Program-made: the position numbers and the translations under genes
Shown here: positions 7,600-14,356 of the stretch, piece by piece
Layout of the letters: each line of letters begins with the position of its first letter
How positions within the stretch are numbered: the first letter of the stretch is position 1
Source: Solibacillus sp045640265
GTDB lineage: Bacteria > Bacillota > Bacilli > Bacillales_A > Planococcaceae
Assembly: GCA_045640265.1 (NCBI GenBank)
Contig: JAZUES010000074.1
Location: 1 to 18,351, forward strand
DNA: 18,351 nt
Direction: 5' to 3'
Notes under the pieces: generated by a model
What the model saw: the letters and a program-made list of their open reading frames with translations, nothing else
What the model was told of the DNA's origin: nothing
Databases searched by the model: none

Positions 7600-7628
7600 T
7601 TTACGAAATTAAGAAAATATGGTACATT
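7600..7628 (+). promoter_or_regulatory. Weak candidate promoter of the kinase-like gene
   Basis: TTTACG (7600-7605), 17-bp spacer, TACATT (7623-7628). Both hexamers match consensus at only 4 of 6 positions, but spacing is ideal and no better candidate lies between the divergent leader promoter and the ATG at 7658. Confidence 0.35.
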
Positions 7629-7657
7629 TTTGTGAACTCAAAAGGAGATGAGCACAA

Positions 7658-8227
7658 ATGGGTAAGTTAGTTGTTATTACAGGTTTAGATGGTTGTGGGA
7701 CAAGTACTGTAGGAGATCAGTTGCATTTTGAAGATCCAGGTTCTTCATTATTAAAATCACCTCCCTATCCATTTTCTTCAAATCGTCATGATATAGATGG
7801 AAAGTTATTCCATCAATCACCAACTGCACATTATTTATACTATTTAGCATCAAATGTTCATTTAACAGAAGTGGTCAATCAAAAAATGGCGGAGCACGAT
7901 AACAATATTTATTGCATTCGTCACTTTATCGATACAGTTGTTTCGCACCGCGCAAAAGATGTTGACGTAAAGTATGAATATGAAACAGAGCTTTATTCGA
8001 TTCGTAAGCCAGACTATATTTTCTATTTAGATGTGGAAGAAGGCGAACGTCAATTACGTTTAGATGCACGTGGACGCGGCTTTTTGGATGATCAATTAAA
8101 CGATGAATTATTACGTCAGCGCTTTGTAGAAGAGTTTAATGCATTAGAAAGTGAGTTTATTCGCATTCAAACGACTAATCGTGAGTTAGCGGAAATTATC
8201 ACAGAAATTCAAAGCTATATTAAATAA
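7658..8227 (+). CDS. dTMP-kinase-like P-loop protein with atypical Walker A
   Basis: 189 residues with the layout of a thymidylate/deoxynucleoside kinase: P-loop at 9-17, a central helix region with YCIRHFIDTVVSHRAKD, a strand ending YIFYLDVEEGERQLRL and a lid-like RLDARGRGFLDD. The P-loop reads GLDGCGTST where GxDGxGKST is expected, so the phosphate-binding lysine is Thr15, followed by Ser16 and Thr17. Some nucleotide kinases carry GT in place of GK in this loop, as far as I recall, so activity is possible but not assured. The ATG follows AAAGGAGATG (7641-7650). The gene is monocistronic: a divergent leader lies upstream and a hairpin terminator downstream. The substrate cannot be told; a nucleotide or a related small phosphate acceptor is likely. 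Confidence 0.75.
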   Translation: MGKLVVITGLDGCGTSTVGDQLHFEDPGSSLLKSPPYPFSSNRHDIDGKLFHQSPTAHYLYYLASNVHLTEVVNQKMAEHDNNIYCIRHFIDTVVSHRAKDVDVKYEYETELYSIRKPDYIFYLDVEEGERQLRLDARGRGFLDDQLNDELLRQRFVEEFNALESEFIRIQTTNRELAEIITEIQSYIK

Positions 8228-8232
8228 TATAT

Positions 8233-8278
8233 ATCCTTTCTATTGTGACATTGTTGTTCATCGTGGAAAGGATTTTTT
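8233..8278 (+). terminator. Intrinsic terminator after the kinase-like gene
   Basis: ATCCTTTC (8233-8240) pairs with GAAAGGAT (8266-8273), and the T-run extends to 8278. The loop is long (25 nt), which lowers confidence. The T-run ends 17 nt before the ATG of the next gene, so it may also act as a 5' attenuator for that gene. Confidence 0.6.
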
Positions 8279-8295
8279 GATTAGGAGATGATTTG

Positions 8296-9882
8296 ATGAA
8301 GCAGCTTTGGACAAATGGCACAATTTATACGATGGAAAGTGCTACAGTAACTGAAGAATCGGTACTTGTTGAAAATGGAAAAATCATTGCAGTAGGCACA
8401 GATGAGCAATTACGACCTTTAGCAGATGAAGTGATTGATTTACAACAAGCGACGATGTATCCAGGCTTTGTCGATAGTCATCTGCATATGATTGGCCATG
8501 GGGATAAGCTGCAACGCCTTAATTTAACAGCTGTTCAAAGCGCTGAGCAATTACTTCAAGCGGTAAAGGATGCTGCACAAGGCTTACAATCTGGTGAATG
8601 GCTAATCGGGGATGGCTGGAATGAAAATCAATTTATTGATGGGCGTATTCCAACAAATGAAGAGCTAGATGCTGTTTGTGAAAATCCTCTTATACTAAAT
8701 CGTGTTTGTCATCATGTTGTGTTAGTTAATTCAACAGCACTCAAAGCAGGTGGAATTACAAAAGAGGTAGTAGATCCGGAAGGTGGAAAAATAGGCCGTC
8801 ATAAAAATGGTGAGTTAAATGGTTTATTTTATGAGCAGGCAATGAAACTTGTAACATCGGTACTACCAATAGAAGGAAAAGCGTACAAGGAAGCATTAAA
8901 AAAATCTTTATCGTTAGCGATTGACGATATGTTGCGCTATGGTTTAACGGGTGGACATACGGAAGATATGAGCTATTATGGTTCATACGAAAATCCTTTA
9001 ACTGCTTTCAATGAAGTGATTGGTACGCAGCAAAATTTTCGTGTGCATTTACTTCGACATCATACAGTGTTTGAACAAATGATGGAGGATGGGGCTTCTT
9101 ATAAATCGCCCTTTGTAGAAGCGGGTGCAATGAAGATTTTTGCGGATGGTTCATTCGGTGGTTCAACAGCAGCTTTGCTTGAACCATACGTGAATGACCC
9201 ACAAAACAAAGGACTGTTCATTCATACAAACGAACAAATGGAAAACTATGTTCAGCTTGCACGAAAGTATGAAGAAGCCATTGCTGTTCATTTAATTGGG
9301 GATGCTGCAATGGAACAAGTACTTGCCCTCGTGGAAAAATATCCAGCACCTGCAGGTAAACGAGATCGCTTCATTCACTGCTGCCTCGTTTCAGAAGACC
9401 AATTAGTACGTATGAAAAAGTTACCGATTATTTTAGATTTACAGCCTGCATTTGTACCGTCTGATTTCCCGTGGGTACTTGAAAAATTAGGAACGGAGCG
9501 TAAAGGACATCTTTATGCTTGGAAAACCTTTCTTGATGAAGGACTTATGTGTGCAGCAGGAACAGATGCACCGATTGAAGCAATTTCTCCATTAGAAAAT
9601 ATTTATGCAGCCGTAGAACGAAAAAAAGTGGCAGATATTCATAATGGTTATTTCTCTGAACAAAAATTGTCGCGCTATGAGGCGATAAAAATGTATACAG
9701 TTGGTAGTGCACAGGCCGTTTGCAAAGAGCATGAGCGTGGGTTGATAAAAGTAGGGTATGATGCAGACTTTTCAATTTTTGATCGCGATTTATTTGAAGG
9801 GACAACTGAACAAATGCTCAAAGCAAAAGCACTGAAAACGGTTGTAGCTGGTAAGATTGTATTTGAGAGAAATCAAGCATGA
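8296..9882 (+). CDS. ytcJ: YtcJ-like amidohydrolase (amidohydrolase family 3)
   Basis: 528 residues, a cytoplasmic metal-dependent hydrolase. An N-terminal beta-sandwich part (1-50) leads into PGFVDSHLHM with the metal-binding H62-x-H64. Later landmarks are AMKIFADGSFGG (a lysine that can be carbamylated), the histidines in AVHLIGD and FIHCC, and GTDAPIEAISP with the catalytic aspartate. The C-terminal sandwich ends with YDADFSIFDRDLF. Length equals the YtcJ group of Bacillus. The actual substrate of this group is unknown; members are often annotated as metal-dependent hydrolases with a TIM-barrel fold. I start at ATG 8296, not the TTG three bases earlier, because AGGAG (8283-8287) gives 8-nt spacing. 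The DNA glycosylase gene follows after 23 nt, so they form a likely operon. Confidence 0.88.
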   Translation: MKQLWTNGTIYTMESATVTEESVLVENGKIIAVGTDEQLRPLADEVIDLQQATMYPGFVDSHLHMIGHGDKLQRLNLTAVQSAEQLLQAVKDAAQGLQSGEWLIGDGWNENQFIDGRIPTNEELDAVCENPLILNRVCHHVVLVNSTALKAGGITKEVVDPEGGKIGRHKNGELNGLFYEQAMKLVTSVLPIEGKAYKEALKKSLSLAIDDMLRYGLTGGHTEDMSYYGSYENPLTAFNEVIGTQQNFRVHLLRHHTVFEQMMEDGASYKSPFVEAGAMKIFADGSFGGSTAALLEPYVNDPQNKGLFIHTNEQMENYVQLARKYEEAIAVHLIGDAAMEQVLALVEKYPAPAGKRDRFIHCCLVSEDQLVRMKKLPIILDLQPAFVPSDFPWVLEKLGTERKGHLYAWKTFLDEGLMCAAGTDAPIEAISPLENIYAAVERKKVADIHNGYFSEQKLSRYEAIKMYTVGSAQAVCKEHERGLIKVGYDADFSIFDRDLFEGTTEQMLKAKALKTVVAGKIVFERNQA

Positions 9883-9905
9883 AAAGATAAGAAGGGGTTG
9901 TACTT

Positions 9906-10415
9906 ATGCAGCCGATTCAAAACGTATTACCGCCAATTATCGATGAAAAAACACAAGTTTTGGTTATTGGTTCCATGCCCGGAAAGCAGTCATTAGACAA
10001 GCAACAATATTACGGTAACCCGCGCAATCATTTTTGGTCGATTATTGGGCGGCTTTTTGAAACGGAAATACCCGAACGCTATGAAAAGCGGATTGAGTTG
10101 CTACGTTCAAAAGGGATTGGCTTGTGGGATTCCATTCAAAGTTGTGAGCGGCAAGGGAGCTTAGATGCAACGATTAAAAACGAAATTCCCAATGACTTCG
10201 AAACTCTTTTTAGGCATTTCCCACAGATTCGGCTTGTGTTATTTAACGGGGGTAAAAGCTTTGATGTGTTTAAGAAGAAAGTCGGGTTATCTCTTTTAGA
10301 AGGGCGACACTTCGAAAAAATGCCCTCGACTAGTCCGATTCCAGGAAAAAATATTAAATCCTTTGAAGAAAAGGTGGAAGCATGGCGAATCCTAAAAAGT
10401 TATTTAGAAAAATAA
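9906..10415 (+). CDS. DNA-deoxyinosine (hypoxanthine-DNA) glycosylase, UDG superfamily family 6
   Basis: 169 residues. Motif 1 region reads IGSMPG (21-26), then QQYYGNPRNHFW (33-44), with the polar residues expected near the scissile base. The C-terminal loop reads MPSTSPIPG (139-147), the DNA-intercalating motif of the superfamily. This set (GS-P...QQYY-NP-N-FW...STSP) is that of the family-6 group, which removes hypoxanthine formed by deamination of adenine; in the studied archaeal member uracil is not a substrate. It should act in base excision repair. It lies 23 nt after the amidohydrolase gene with a GGGG-type ribosome site, so they are probably co-transcribed, although no functional link is obvious. 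No terminator is seen before the next gene. Confidence 0.88.
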   Translation: MQPIQNVLPPIIDEKTQVLVIGSMPGKQSLDKQQYYGNPRNHFWSIIGRLFETEIPERYEKRIELLRSKGIGLWDSIQSCERQGSLDATIKNEIPNDFETLFRHFPQIRLVLFNGGKSFDVFKKKVGLSLLEGRHFEKMPSTSPIPGKNIKSFEEKVEAWRILKSYLEK

Positions 10416-10416
10416 G

Positions 10417-10474
10417 TTGTACAAGTTTTTCTAATAGCGTCTATAAAAAGAGTTCGATATGATAATGATATTGA
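10417..10474 (+). promoter_or_regulatory. Region upstream of the DinB-like gene: weak promoter and Fur-box-like word
   Basis: TTGTAC (10417-10422) with TCTATA (10440-10445) at 17 bp, or TATAAA at 19 bp, is a poor promoter candidate. TGATAATGATATTGA (10460-10474) matches 11 of 14 defined positions of the Bacillus Fur 7-1-7 box (TGATAAT-N-ATTATCA). In an AT-rich genome such matches arise by chance, so both calls are weak. Confidence 0.25.
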
Positions 10475-10491
10475 ATAAAAGGGGGAATTAT

Positions 10492-10965
10492 ATGTATCGT
10501 GTAGCAGAAGATTTTGTACAAGATTGGGTAGCATCATCGAAGGGTGCGTTAAAAGTAATGCAAGCAATTCCGGATGATAAAATGGATGTAGCCATTGTAG
10601 AGGGACATAATTCACTTGGTTGGTTATCTTGGCACTTGGTAAGTGTAGCAGGTGCATTTGGTCATTTTGCAGGCTTACAAATACCAGCACCAGGTCCGGA
10701 CATGCCACAGCCTGAAACGATGAAAGAAATCGCTGAAAAGTATGAAATGGTAGCAGAAGCATATAAAAAAGAAGTAGCCACATTAACAAAAGAACAGTTA
10801 GAAGAGGAAATTCCTGCTTTTGGTGGTTCAATGAAGCGCGGCGAGTTATTAAGCAAGGTCATTATGCATCAAACACATCACGTTGGGCAAATGACCGTAT
10901 TACTACGTCAAGCAGGTTTAAAAGTACCACCAGTAATGGGTCCAACAAAAGAAATGATTAAGTAA
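10492..10965 (+). CDS. DinB-family metalloprotein
   Basis: 157 residues of four-helix-bundle type. The three metal-ligand positions of DinB/YfiT-like proteins are present: H48 in LSWHLV, and H126 with H130 in MHQTHHVGQM (H129 lies next to it). This family includes bacillithiol-dependent transferases and many uncharacterised stress proteins; nothing here fixes the substrate. The start is ATG 10492, preceded at 6 nt by GGGGG within AAAGGGGGAA. An upstream in-frame ATG at 10459 has no ribosome site and gives an atypical leader, so I rejected it. A strong terminator follows. Confidence 0.85.
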   Translation: MYRVAEDFVQDWVASSKGALKVMQAIPDDKMDVAIVEGHNSLGWLSWHLVSVAGAFGHFAGLQIPAPGPDMPQPETMKEIAEKYEMVAEAYKKEVATLTKEQLEEEIPAFGGSMKRGELLSKVIMHQTHHVGQMTVLLRQAGLKVPPVMGPTKEMIK

Positions 10966-10972
10966 ATACATG

Positions 10973-11000
10973 AGCTCCGAACTTGTTTCGGGGCTTTTTT
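10973..11000 (+). terminator. Intrinsic terminator after the DinB-like gene
   Basis: AGCTCCGAA (10973-10981) pairs with TTCGGGGCT (10987-10995) including one G-U pair; 5-nt loop; six T (10995-11000). The T-run ends 19 nt before the next ATG, leaving no room for a separate promoter. Confidence 0.85.
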
Positions 11001-11019
11001 GTAGTGAAAGGAGTCATCT

Positions 11020-11697
11020 ATGTTTGGAACAATAGTTAACGTGGTTTTGATTATCATCGGAACACTCATTGGAACATGGTTAAAAAAAGGCATTAAAGAA
11101 GAATATCAAAATGCCCTATTTAATGCAATGGGCTTTGCGGCACTTGCACTCGGGGCTAATGCCATCGTGCAAAACATACCTAATAGCAATTATCCCGTAT
11201 TATTTATTGTAAGCTTAGCACTTGGTAGTTTTGTAGGGACGGTATTAAACTTAGACGGCAAATTCAATACACTAGTTGGTCGCTTTGGCAATTCGAATTT
11301 AAGTAAGGGGCTGTCAACGGCTATTTTATTATTTTGTATTGGGACGTTATCGATTTTAGGGCCAATTGAAAGTGCATTACATAATAATCATACATATTTA
11401 TTAACGAATGCCACACTCGACTTTGTGACATCCATGGCGTTAGCTGCTACATACGGCATTGGCATTATGTTTGCGGCTGTCGTGTTATTTTTCTGGCAGG
11501 GGTGCATTTATTTACTTGCGCAGTATTTAGAGCCGTTCTTAACTGATGCACTCATGACAGAAGTATCGATCGTTGGGGGTGTGCTTATTTTTGCATCGGG
11601 GTTATCAATTTTAGGCATTAAAGATAGCAAAACCCTTAATATGCTACCGGCTCTTCTCGTACCAGTGGCATGGTTTGTTCTACGTTTACTATTTTAG
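11020..11697 (+). CDS. DUF554-family integral membrane protein (YdfK/YqgA-like)
   Basis: 225 residues, about six to seven hydrophobic segments. The start MFGTIVNVVLIIIGTLIGTWLKKGI, the GNANLSKGLSTA-like middle (here GNSNLSKGLSTA), ILLFCIGTLSILGPIES and the end LPALLVPV match the DUF554 family, proposed to be a transporter of unknown substrate. The ATG follows AAAGGAG by 6 nt. The upstream DinB-like gene is separated by a strong terminator ending only 19 nt before this start, so expression must come from readthrough or from a promoter overlapping that hairpin. A 17-bp hairpin terminates the gene. Confidence 0.88.
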   Translation: MFGTIVNVVLIIIGTLIGTWLKKGIKEEYQNALFNAMGFAALALGANAIVQNIPNSNYPVLFIVSLALGSFVGTVLNLDGKFNTLVGRFGNSNLSKGLSTAILLFCIGTLSILGPIESALHNNHTYLLTNATLDFVTSMALAATYGIGIMFAAVVLFFWQGCIYLLAQYLEPFLTDALMTEVSIVGGVLIFASGLSILGIKDSKTLNMLPALLVPVAWFVLRLLF

Positions 11698-11712
11698 GCG
11701 TATCAATACAAC

Positions 11713-11752
11713 GAAAAACAACAATTTGCAAACTGGCAAATTGTTGTTTTTC
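11713..11752. terminator. Bidirectional intrinsic terminator, 17-bp perfect stem
   Basis: GAAAAACAACAATTTGC (11713-11729) pairs perfectly with GCAAATTGTTGTTTTTC (11736-11752) across a 6-nt loop. The ends of the stem supply the A and T tracts on both strands. It lies between convergent genes ending at 11697 (+) and 11776 (-). Confidence 0.85.
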
Positions 11753-11775
11753 TATTTTGGGAAAACCTCATTTTT

Positions 11776-12546
11776 TTAATTAAAGAAATAGTCATAGCCA
11801 TTTTTCGCGAGTAACGTCACTGTGACAATGATGAACAGAATGCGAACGTAGCCACTACCACGTTTGATGGCAAATTTAGAACCAATGACAGCGCCCACAA
11901 TTTGTGAAGCCCCCATGATAAGTCCATATGTAAAATTGATATGCCCTAAGCAAATAAACATTAAAAGTGCCCCAATATTACTAGAGAAATTTAAAAACTT
12001 TGCATTGCCAGCTGCTTTTAAAAAGTCATAGCCAACCATTAAAAATGCAAAAATTAAAAAGGAACCTGTACCAGGACCTAAAAAGCCATCATAAAAGCCA
12101 ATGAAAGCAATGACGAATAAAAACAATATGTATTTATTTCGAGAAAGCTTTTTAACGGCTGAAATACTGCCCCAATCTTTTTTGAAAATCGTATAAATTG
12201 CGACTGCAGCTAGCATAACTAACATGAGTGGCTTTAACAAACTTGGGTCCATTAAATGGACAATCCAAGCCCCAATCATTGAACTAAAGAAGGTCAATGG
12301 AAAGTATTTTGCAACGGATTTTATATCGAGCTTACCAGAACGATAAAATGTAAGCGTACTCGTTAAGGCCCCCATCGTACTCGCCAATTTATTTGTTGCG
12401 ACGGCTGCAGATGGGCTCAACCCTGTAAATAGAAGGGCAGGAAGAGAAATAAGACCACCGCCACCTACTACAGAATCGATAAAAGCAGCTAAAAATCCAA
12501 AGCAAATCAAAATAATAACAAGATGAGGGTCTAAATCAAACCCCAT
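11776..12546 (-). CDS. TSUP (TauE/SafE) family membrane transporter
   Basis: 256 residues with about eight membrane segments. Both halves carry the family motifs: FIDSVVGGGGLISLPALL followed by VATNKL in the first, and GFYDGFLGPGTGSFL followed by AAGNAKFLNFSSN in the second. TSUP proteins are 4-toluenesulfonate/sulfite exporters or sulfur-anion importers; the direction and substrate here are unknown, and there are no sulfur genes nearby. The ATG (12546-12544) has AGAAGG (12560-12555) 8 nt upstream. It is divergent from the HAD nucleotidase gene, sharing a 141-bp region with a palindrome, and convergent with DUF554 across the 17-bp hairpin. Confidence 0.9.
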   Translation of the reverse strand: MGFDLDPHLVIILICFGFLAAFIDSVVGGGGLISLPALLFTGLSPSAAVATNKLASTMGALTSTLTFYRSGKLDIKSVAKYFPLTFFSSMIGAWIVHLMDPSLLKPLMLVMLAAVAIYTIFKKDWGSISAVKKLSRNKYILFLFVIAFIGFYDGFLGPGTGSFLIFAFLMVGYDFLKAAGNAKFLNFSSNIGALLMFICLGHINFTYGLIMGASQIVGAVIGSKFAIKRGSGYVRILFIIVTVTLLAKNGYDYFFN

Positions 12547-12577
12547 AAAGCAGACCTTCTTTCTAAGTAATAGTAAA

Positions 12578-12606
12578 ATGCTAACGAAATTAAAATAGAA
12601 TGTAAA
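12578..12606 (-). promoter_or_regulatory. Candidate promoter of the TSUP gene
   Basis: Minus strand TTTACA (12606-12601), 17-bp spacer, TAGCAT (12583-12578): 5 of 6 and 4 of 6 matches with ideal spacing. Confidence 0.45.
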
Positions 12607-12618
12607 GAGAAGAGGTGG

Positions 12619-12635
12619 AAATAGTTAAACTATTT
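12619..12635. promoter_or_regulatory. Perfect 8-1-8 palindrome, candidate operator
   Basis: AAATAGTT-A-AACTATTT (12619-12635) lies between the divergent TSUP and HAD genes. It overlaps the -35 of a candidate plus-strand promoter and sits 13 bp upstream of the -35 of the TSUP promoter. Size and symmetry fit a dimeric repressor of MarR or similar type; no regulator gene is adjacent. Confidence 0.45.
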
Positions 12636-12653
12636 ATGGGGTTATGCTATGGT
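12625..12653 (+). promoter_or_regulatory. Candidate promoter of the HAD nucleotidase gene
   Basis: TTAAAC (12625-12630), 17-bp spacer, TATGGT (12648-12653), each 4 of 6 matches. The -35 lies inside the palindrome at 12619-12635. Confidence 0.4.
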
Positions 12654-12687
12654 AAATGAATGAATGATTGGAAACGGAGATTTTATC

Positions 12688-13395
12688 ATGAAAGATTATC
12701 AATTTTTACTATTCGATTTAGATGACACATTACTTGATTTTGGCGCGGCAGAAAAAATAGCATTGCCCAAATTATTTGCAGCACATGAAATTCCTTTAAC
12801 GCCTGAAATAGAAGCAGTCTATCATGAAATCAATTCAGGGCTTTGGCAGGCACTTGAAGAGGGGAAAATTACGCGTGAACAGTTAATGGAAACCCGTTTT
12901 GGTAAAACGTTTGAGCAGCTTGGCCGACATGTGAATGGTCGTGAAATAGACGAAGAGTACCGTAGTTATTTAGCTGAAAGTAAAGTTTTTGTAGAAGGTG
13001 CTTTGGAAGTGATCCAAGCGTTATCTCCATATTACGAGCTTTATATTACATCAAACGGTGTTTCAAATACGCAAAGTAAACGATTAGAAGTAACAGGACT
13101 AGCGCCTTATTTTAAACAAGTATTCGTATCCGAAAATACAGGCTATCAAAAGCCAATGAAACCGTTTTTTGACTTTGTTTTCGAGCATATTCCAAATTTT
13201 GATCCAACAAAAGCGATGATTATCGGCGATTCGTATAGTGCCGATATTATGGGTGGTGCTGGTGCCGGAATTGATACATGTTGGTTAAACCCGCATAAAA
13301 ACCCAACTAAAGTGGTGCAACCAACTTATATGATTGAAAAAATTACGCAGCTTGTAACGATTTTAGGTAATAGCAAAATTATCTTAAAAAAGTAA
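12688..13395 (+). CDS. yfnB: YjjG/YfnB-family HAD nucleotidase
   Basis: 235 residues, the length I recall for B. subtilis YfnB. HAD motif I is FDLDDTLLDF (nucleophile D10, acid/base D12). A helical cap follows (about 20-95). Motif II is ITSNGVSNTQ, the conserved lysine lies in GYQKPMKPFFD, and motif IV is IIGDSYSADIMGG. The YjjG group dephosphorylates noncanonical or excess pyrimidine nucleotides and helps keep them out of DNA. I start at ATG 12688, 8 nt after GGAG (12676-12679); the ATG at 12664 has no ribosome site. It has its own likely promoter overlapping a palindrome and is divergent from the TSUP gene. No clear terminator follows. Confidence 0.88.
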   Translation: MKDYQFLLFDLDDTLLDFGAAEKIALPKLFAAHEIPLTPEIEAVYHEINSGLWQALEEGKITREQLMETRFGKTFEQLGRHVNGREIDEEYRSYLAESKVFVEGALEVIQALSPYYELYITSNGVSNTQSKRLEVTGLAPYFKQVFVSENTGYQKPMKPFFDFVFEHIPNFDPTKAMIIGDSYSADIMGGAGAGIDTCWLNPHKNPTKVVQPTYMIEKITQLVTILGNSKIILKK

Positions 13396-13533
13396 AAGAA
13401 AATAGTGTATTTTTGATGGTTTGCGTAATAAGAGAAGGTCGAAGCTTTAACAAAAGTAGTCCATAGGTGCATAGAAATGATTTACAATGTTTGTTAAAAT
13501 GATAGGTAACGATGCACGCAAGGAGTGAGCATA

Positions 13534-14205
13534 ATGACACTATTTTTTGTAATTGTAGTGATTGCTATTTTAGGTTATTTTGTGGTGAATATATATCGCC
13601 ATGATAATACCGAATTTTATAAATTAACAGGTTACTCGTATTTTGATTTATGGACAAGTAAAAAGGTACGTATGGCACATAATTTAATAAAAGCTTTGGA
13701 TGATGCAAAAGGTTCTCATAAAATGTTAGTTAATCTTCAAGTTCCGGTGAATAATGAACTTCAAATGATTGATTCAGTTTTATTACATGAATCAGGTATT
13801 TACATCATTCACGTACAAGAAAAATCGGGCTGGATTAATGGACGTGAACAAGATATCCAATGGACAGAGCTACTACATAAAAATAAATCGCGATTATTTG
13901 AAAATCCAATTCACGAAACAAAAAGATTAAGTTACGCTTTGCAAGATCAGCTTCCAGAAATGAACGATAGTATGTTTCATTCGGTCGTTCTTTTTACAAA
14001 TGATTGTTCATTTCAACAAGTAGAAATTCATTCAGAGGATGTCGACGTCATAAAGGCATCCGAATTAAAACAATGGGTCAATTCGTTAAATGGAAAGCAT
14101 TTGTCTGAAACGGAAATTCAGTCCATTTATGCTGCAGTAGAAGGCATGATGAATGTGAAAAATACAACGTTAAAGGTAAATAACCCAGTGGCATCTACAA
14201 ATTAA
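13534..14205 (+). CDS. Membrane-anchored NERD-like domain protein with degenerate nuclease motif
   Basis: 223 residues. A single N-terminal membrane segment (about 2-20) is followed by a cytoplasmic domain that resembles NERD (nuclease-related domain): ELQMIDSVLLHESGIYIIHV (75-94), SGWINGREQDIQWTELL (98-114) and FENPIHETKRLSYAL (122-136). In active NERD domains the core reads iDhvvv...fvIEvKn; here D80 is kept but the Glu is His93 and the Lys is Gln95, so the PD-(D/E)XK site looks lost unless E96/K97 substitute for it. A binding or structural role is possible. The start is ATG 13534, 8 nt after AAGGAG (13520-13525); the GTG at 13525 overlaps that ribosome site. A terminator follows and then the secreted deacetylase. 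The family call is moderate. Confidence 0.65.
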   Translation: MTLFFVIVVIAILGYFVVNIYRHDNTEFYKLTGYSYFDLWTSKKVRMAHNLIKALDDAKGSHKMLVNLQVPVNNELQMIDSVLLHESGIYIIHVQEKSGWINGREQDIQWTELLHKNKSRLFENPIHETKRLSYALQDQLPEMNDSMFHSVVLFTNDCSFQQVEIHSEDVDVIKASELKQWVNSLNGKHLSETEIQSIYAAVEGMMNVKNTTLKVNNPVASTN

Positions 14206-14249
14206 TAGTCAATAAGAAATAGTGTTAAGAGTTAAATAGTATCAAAATG

Positions 14250-14279
14250 TGCTCACTATTAAAAAAGTGGGCATTTTTT
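14250..14279 (+). terminator. Intrinsic terminator after the NERD-like gene
   Basis: TGCTCACT (14250-14257) pairs with AGTGGGCA (14266-14273) with one G-U pair, 8-nt loop, then six T (14274-14279). Flanking AAAATG and CATTTT may extend the stem past a 2-nt bulge. Confidence 0.72.
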
Positions 14280-14356
14280 ATTTCATATTAATCAACTTTT
14301 TGATATTCTTCATACGTCTAATAAGTAACGAGTATAGAAGTGTGGGGGTAAGAGAG

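Larger units (their letters stand above)
7126..7657. other. 532-bp intergenic region between the ABC operon and the kinase-like gene
   Basis: About 400 bp belong to the minus-strand leader (promoter, two small ORFs, two terminators, listed separately). The rest, about 7530-7657, is AT-rich and holds the start region of the plus-strand gene at 7658. No T-box, S-box or other riboswitch core was recognised in the leader. Confidence 0.6.

Noticed and set aside
10459..10491. ATG 10459 as start of the DinB-like protein
   Set aside because: No Shine-Dalgarno, overlaps the presumed regulatory region; ATG 10492 follows GGGGG at 6 nt and matches the family start.
11713..11752. 17-bp perfect inverted repeat as a mobile-element end or miniature transposon
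   Set aside because: It lies between convergent stop codons with A and T tracts at both ends and a 6-nt loop, which a bidirectional terminator explains fully.
12664..12687. ATG 12664 as start of the HAD nucleotidase
   Set aside because: No ribosome site before it; ATG 12688 has GGAG at 8 nt and gives the family length of 235.
13396..13533. Promoter or small RNA in the gap before the NERD-like gene
   Set aside because: TTTACA near 13490 has no acceptable -10 at proper spacing, and the GTGCAT/ATGCAC inverted repeat is short and widely spaced; nothing firm is seen.
14249..14356. Longer N-terminus of the deacetylase from GTG 14249, adding a hydrophobic segment
   Set aside because: The GTG lies inside the stem of the upstream terminator and has no ribosome site; ATG 14357 has one and gives a clean signal peptide.
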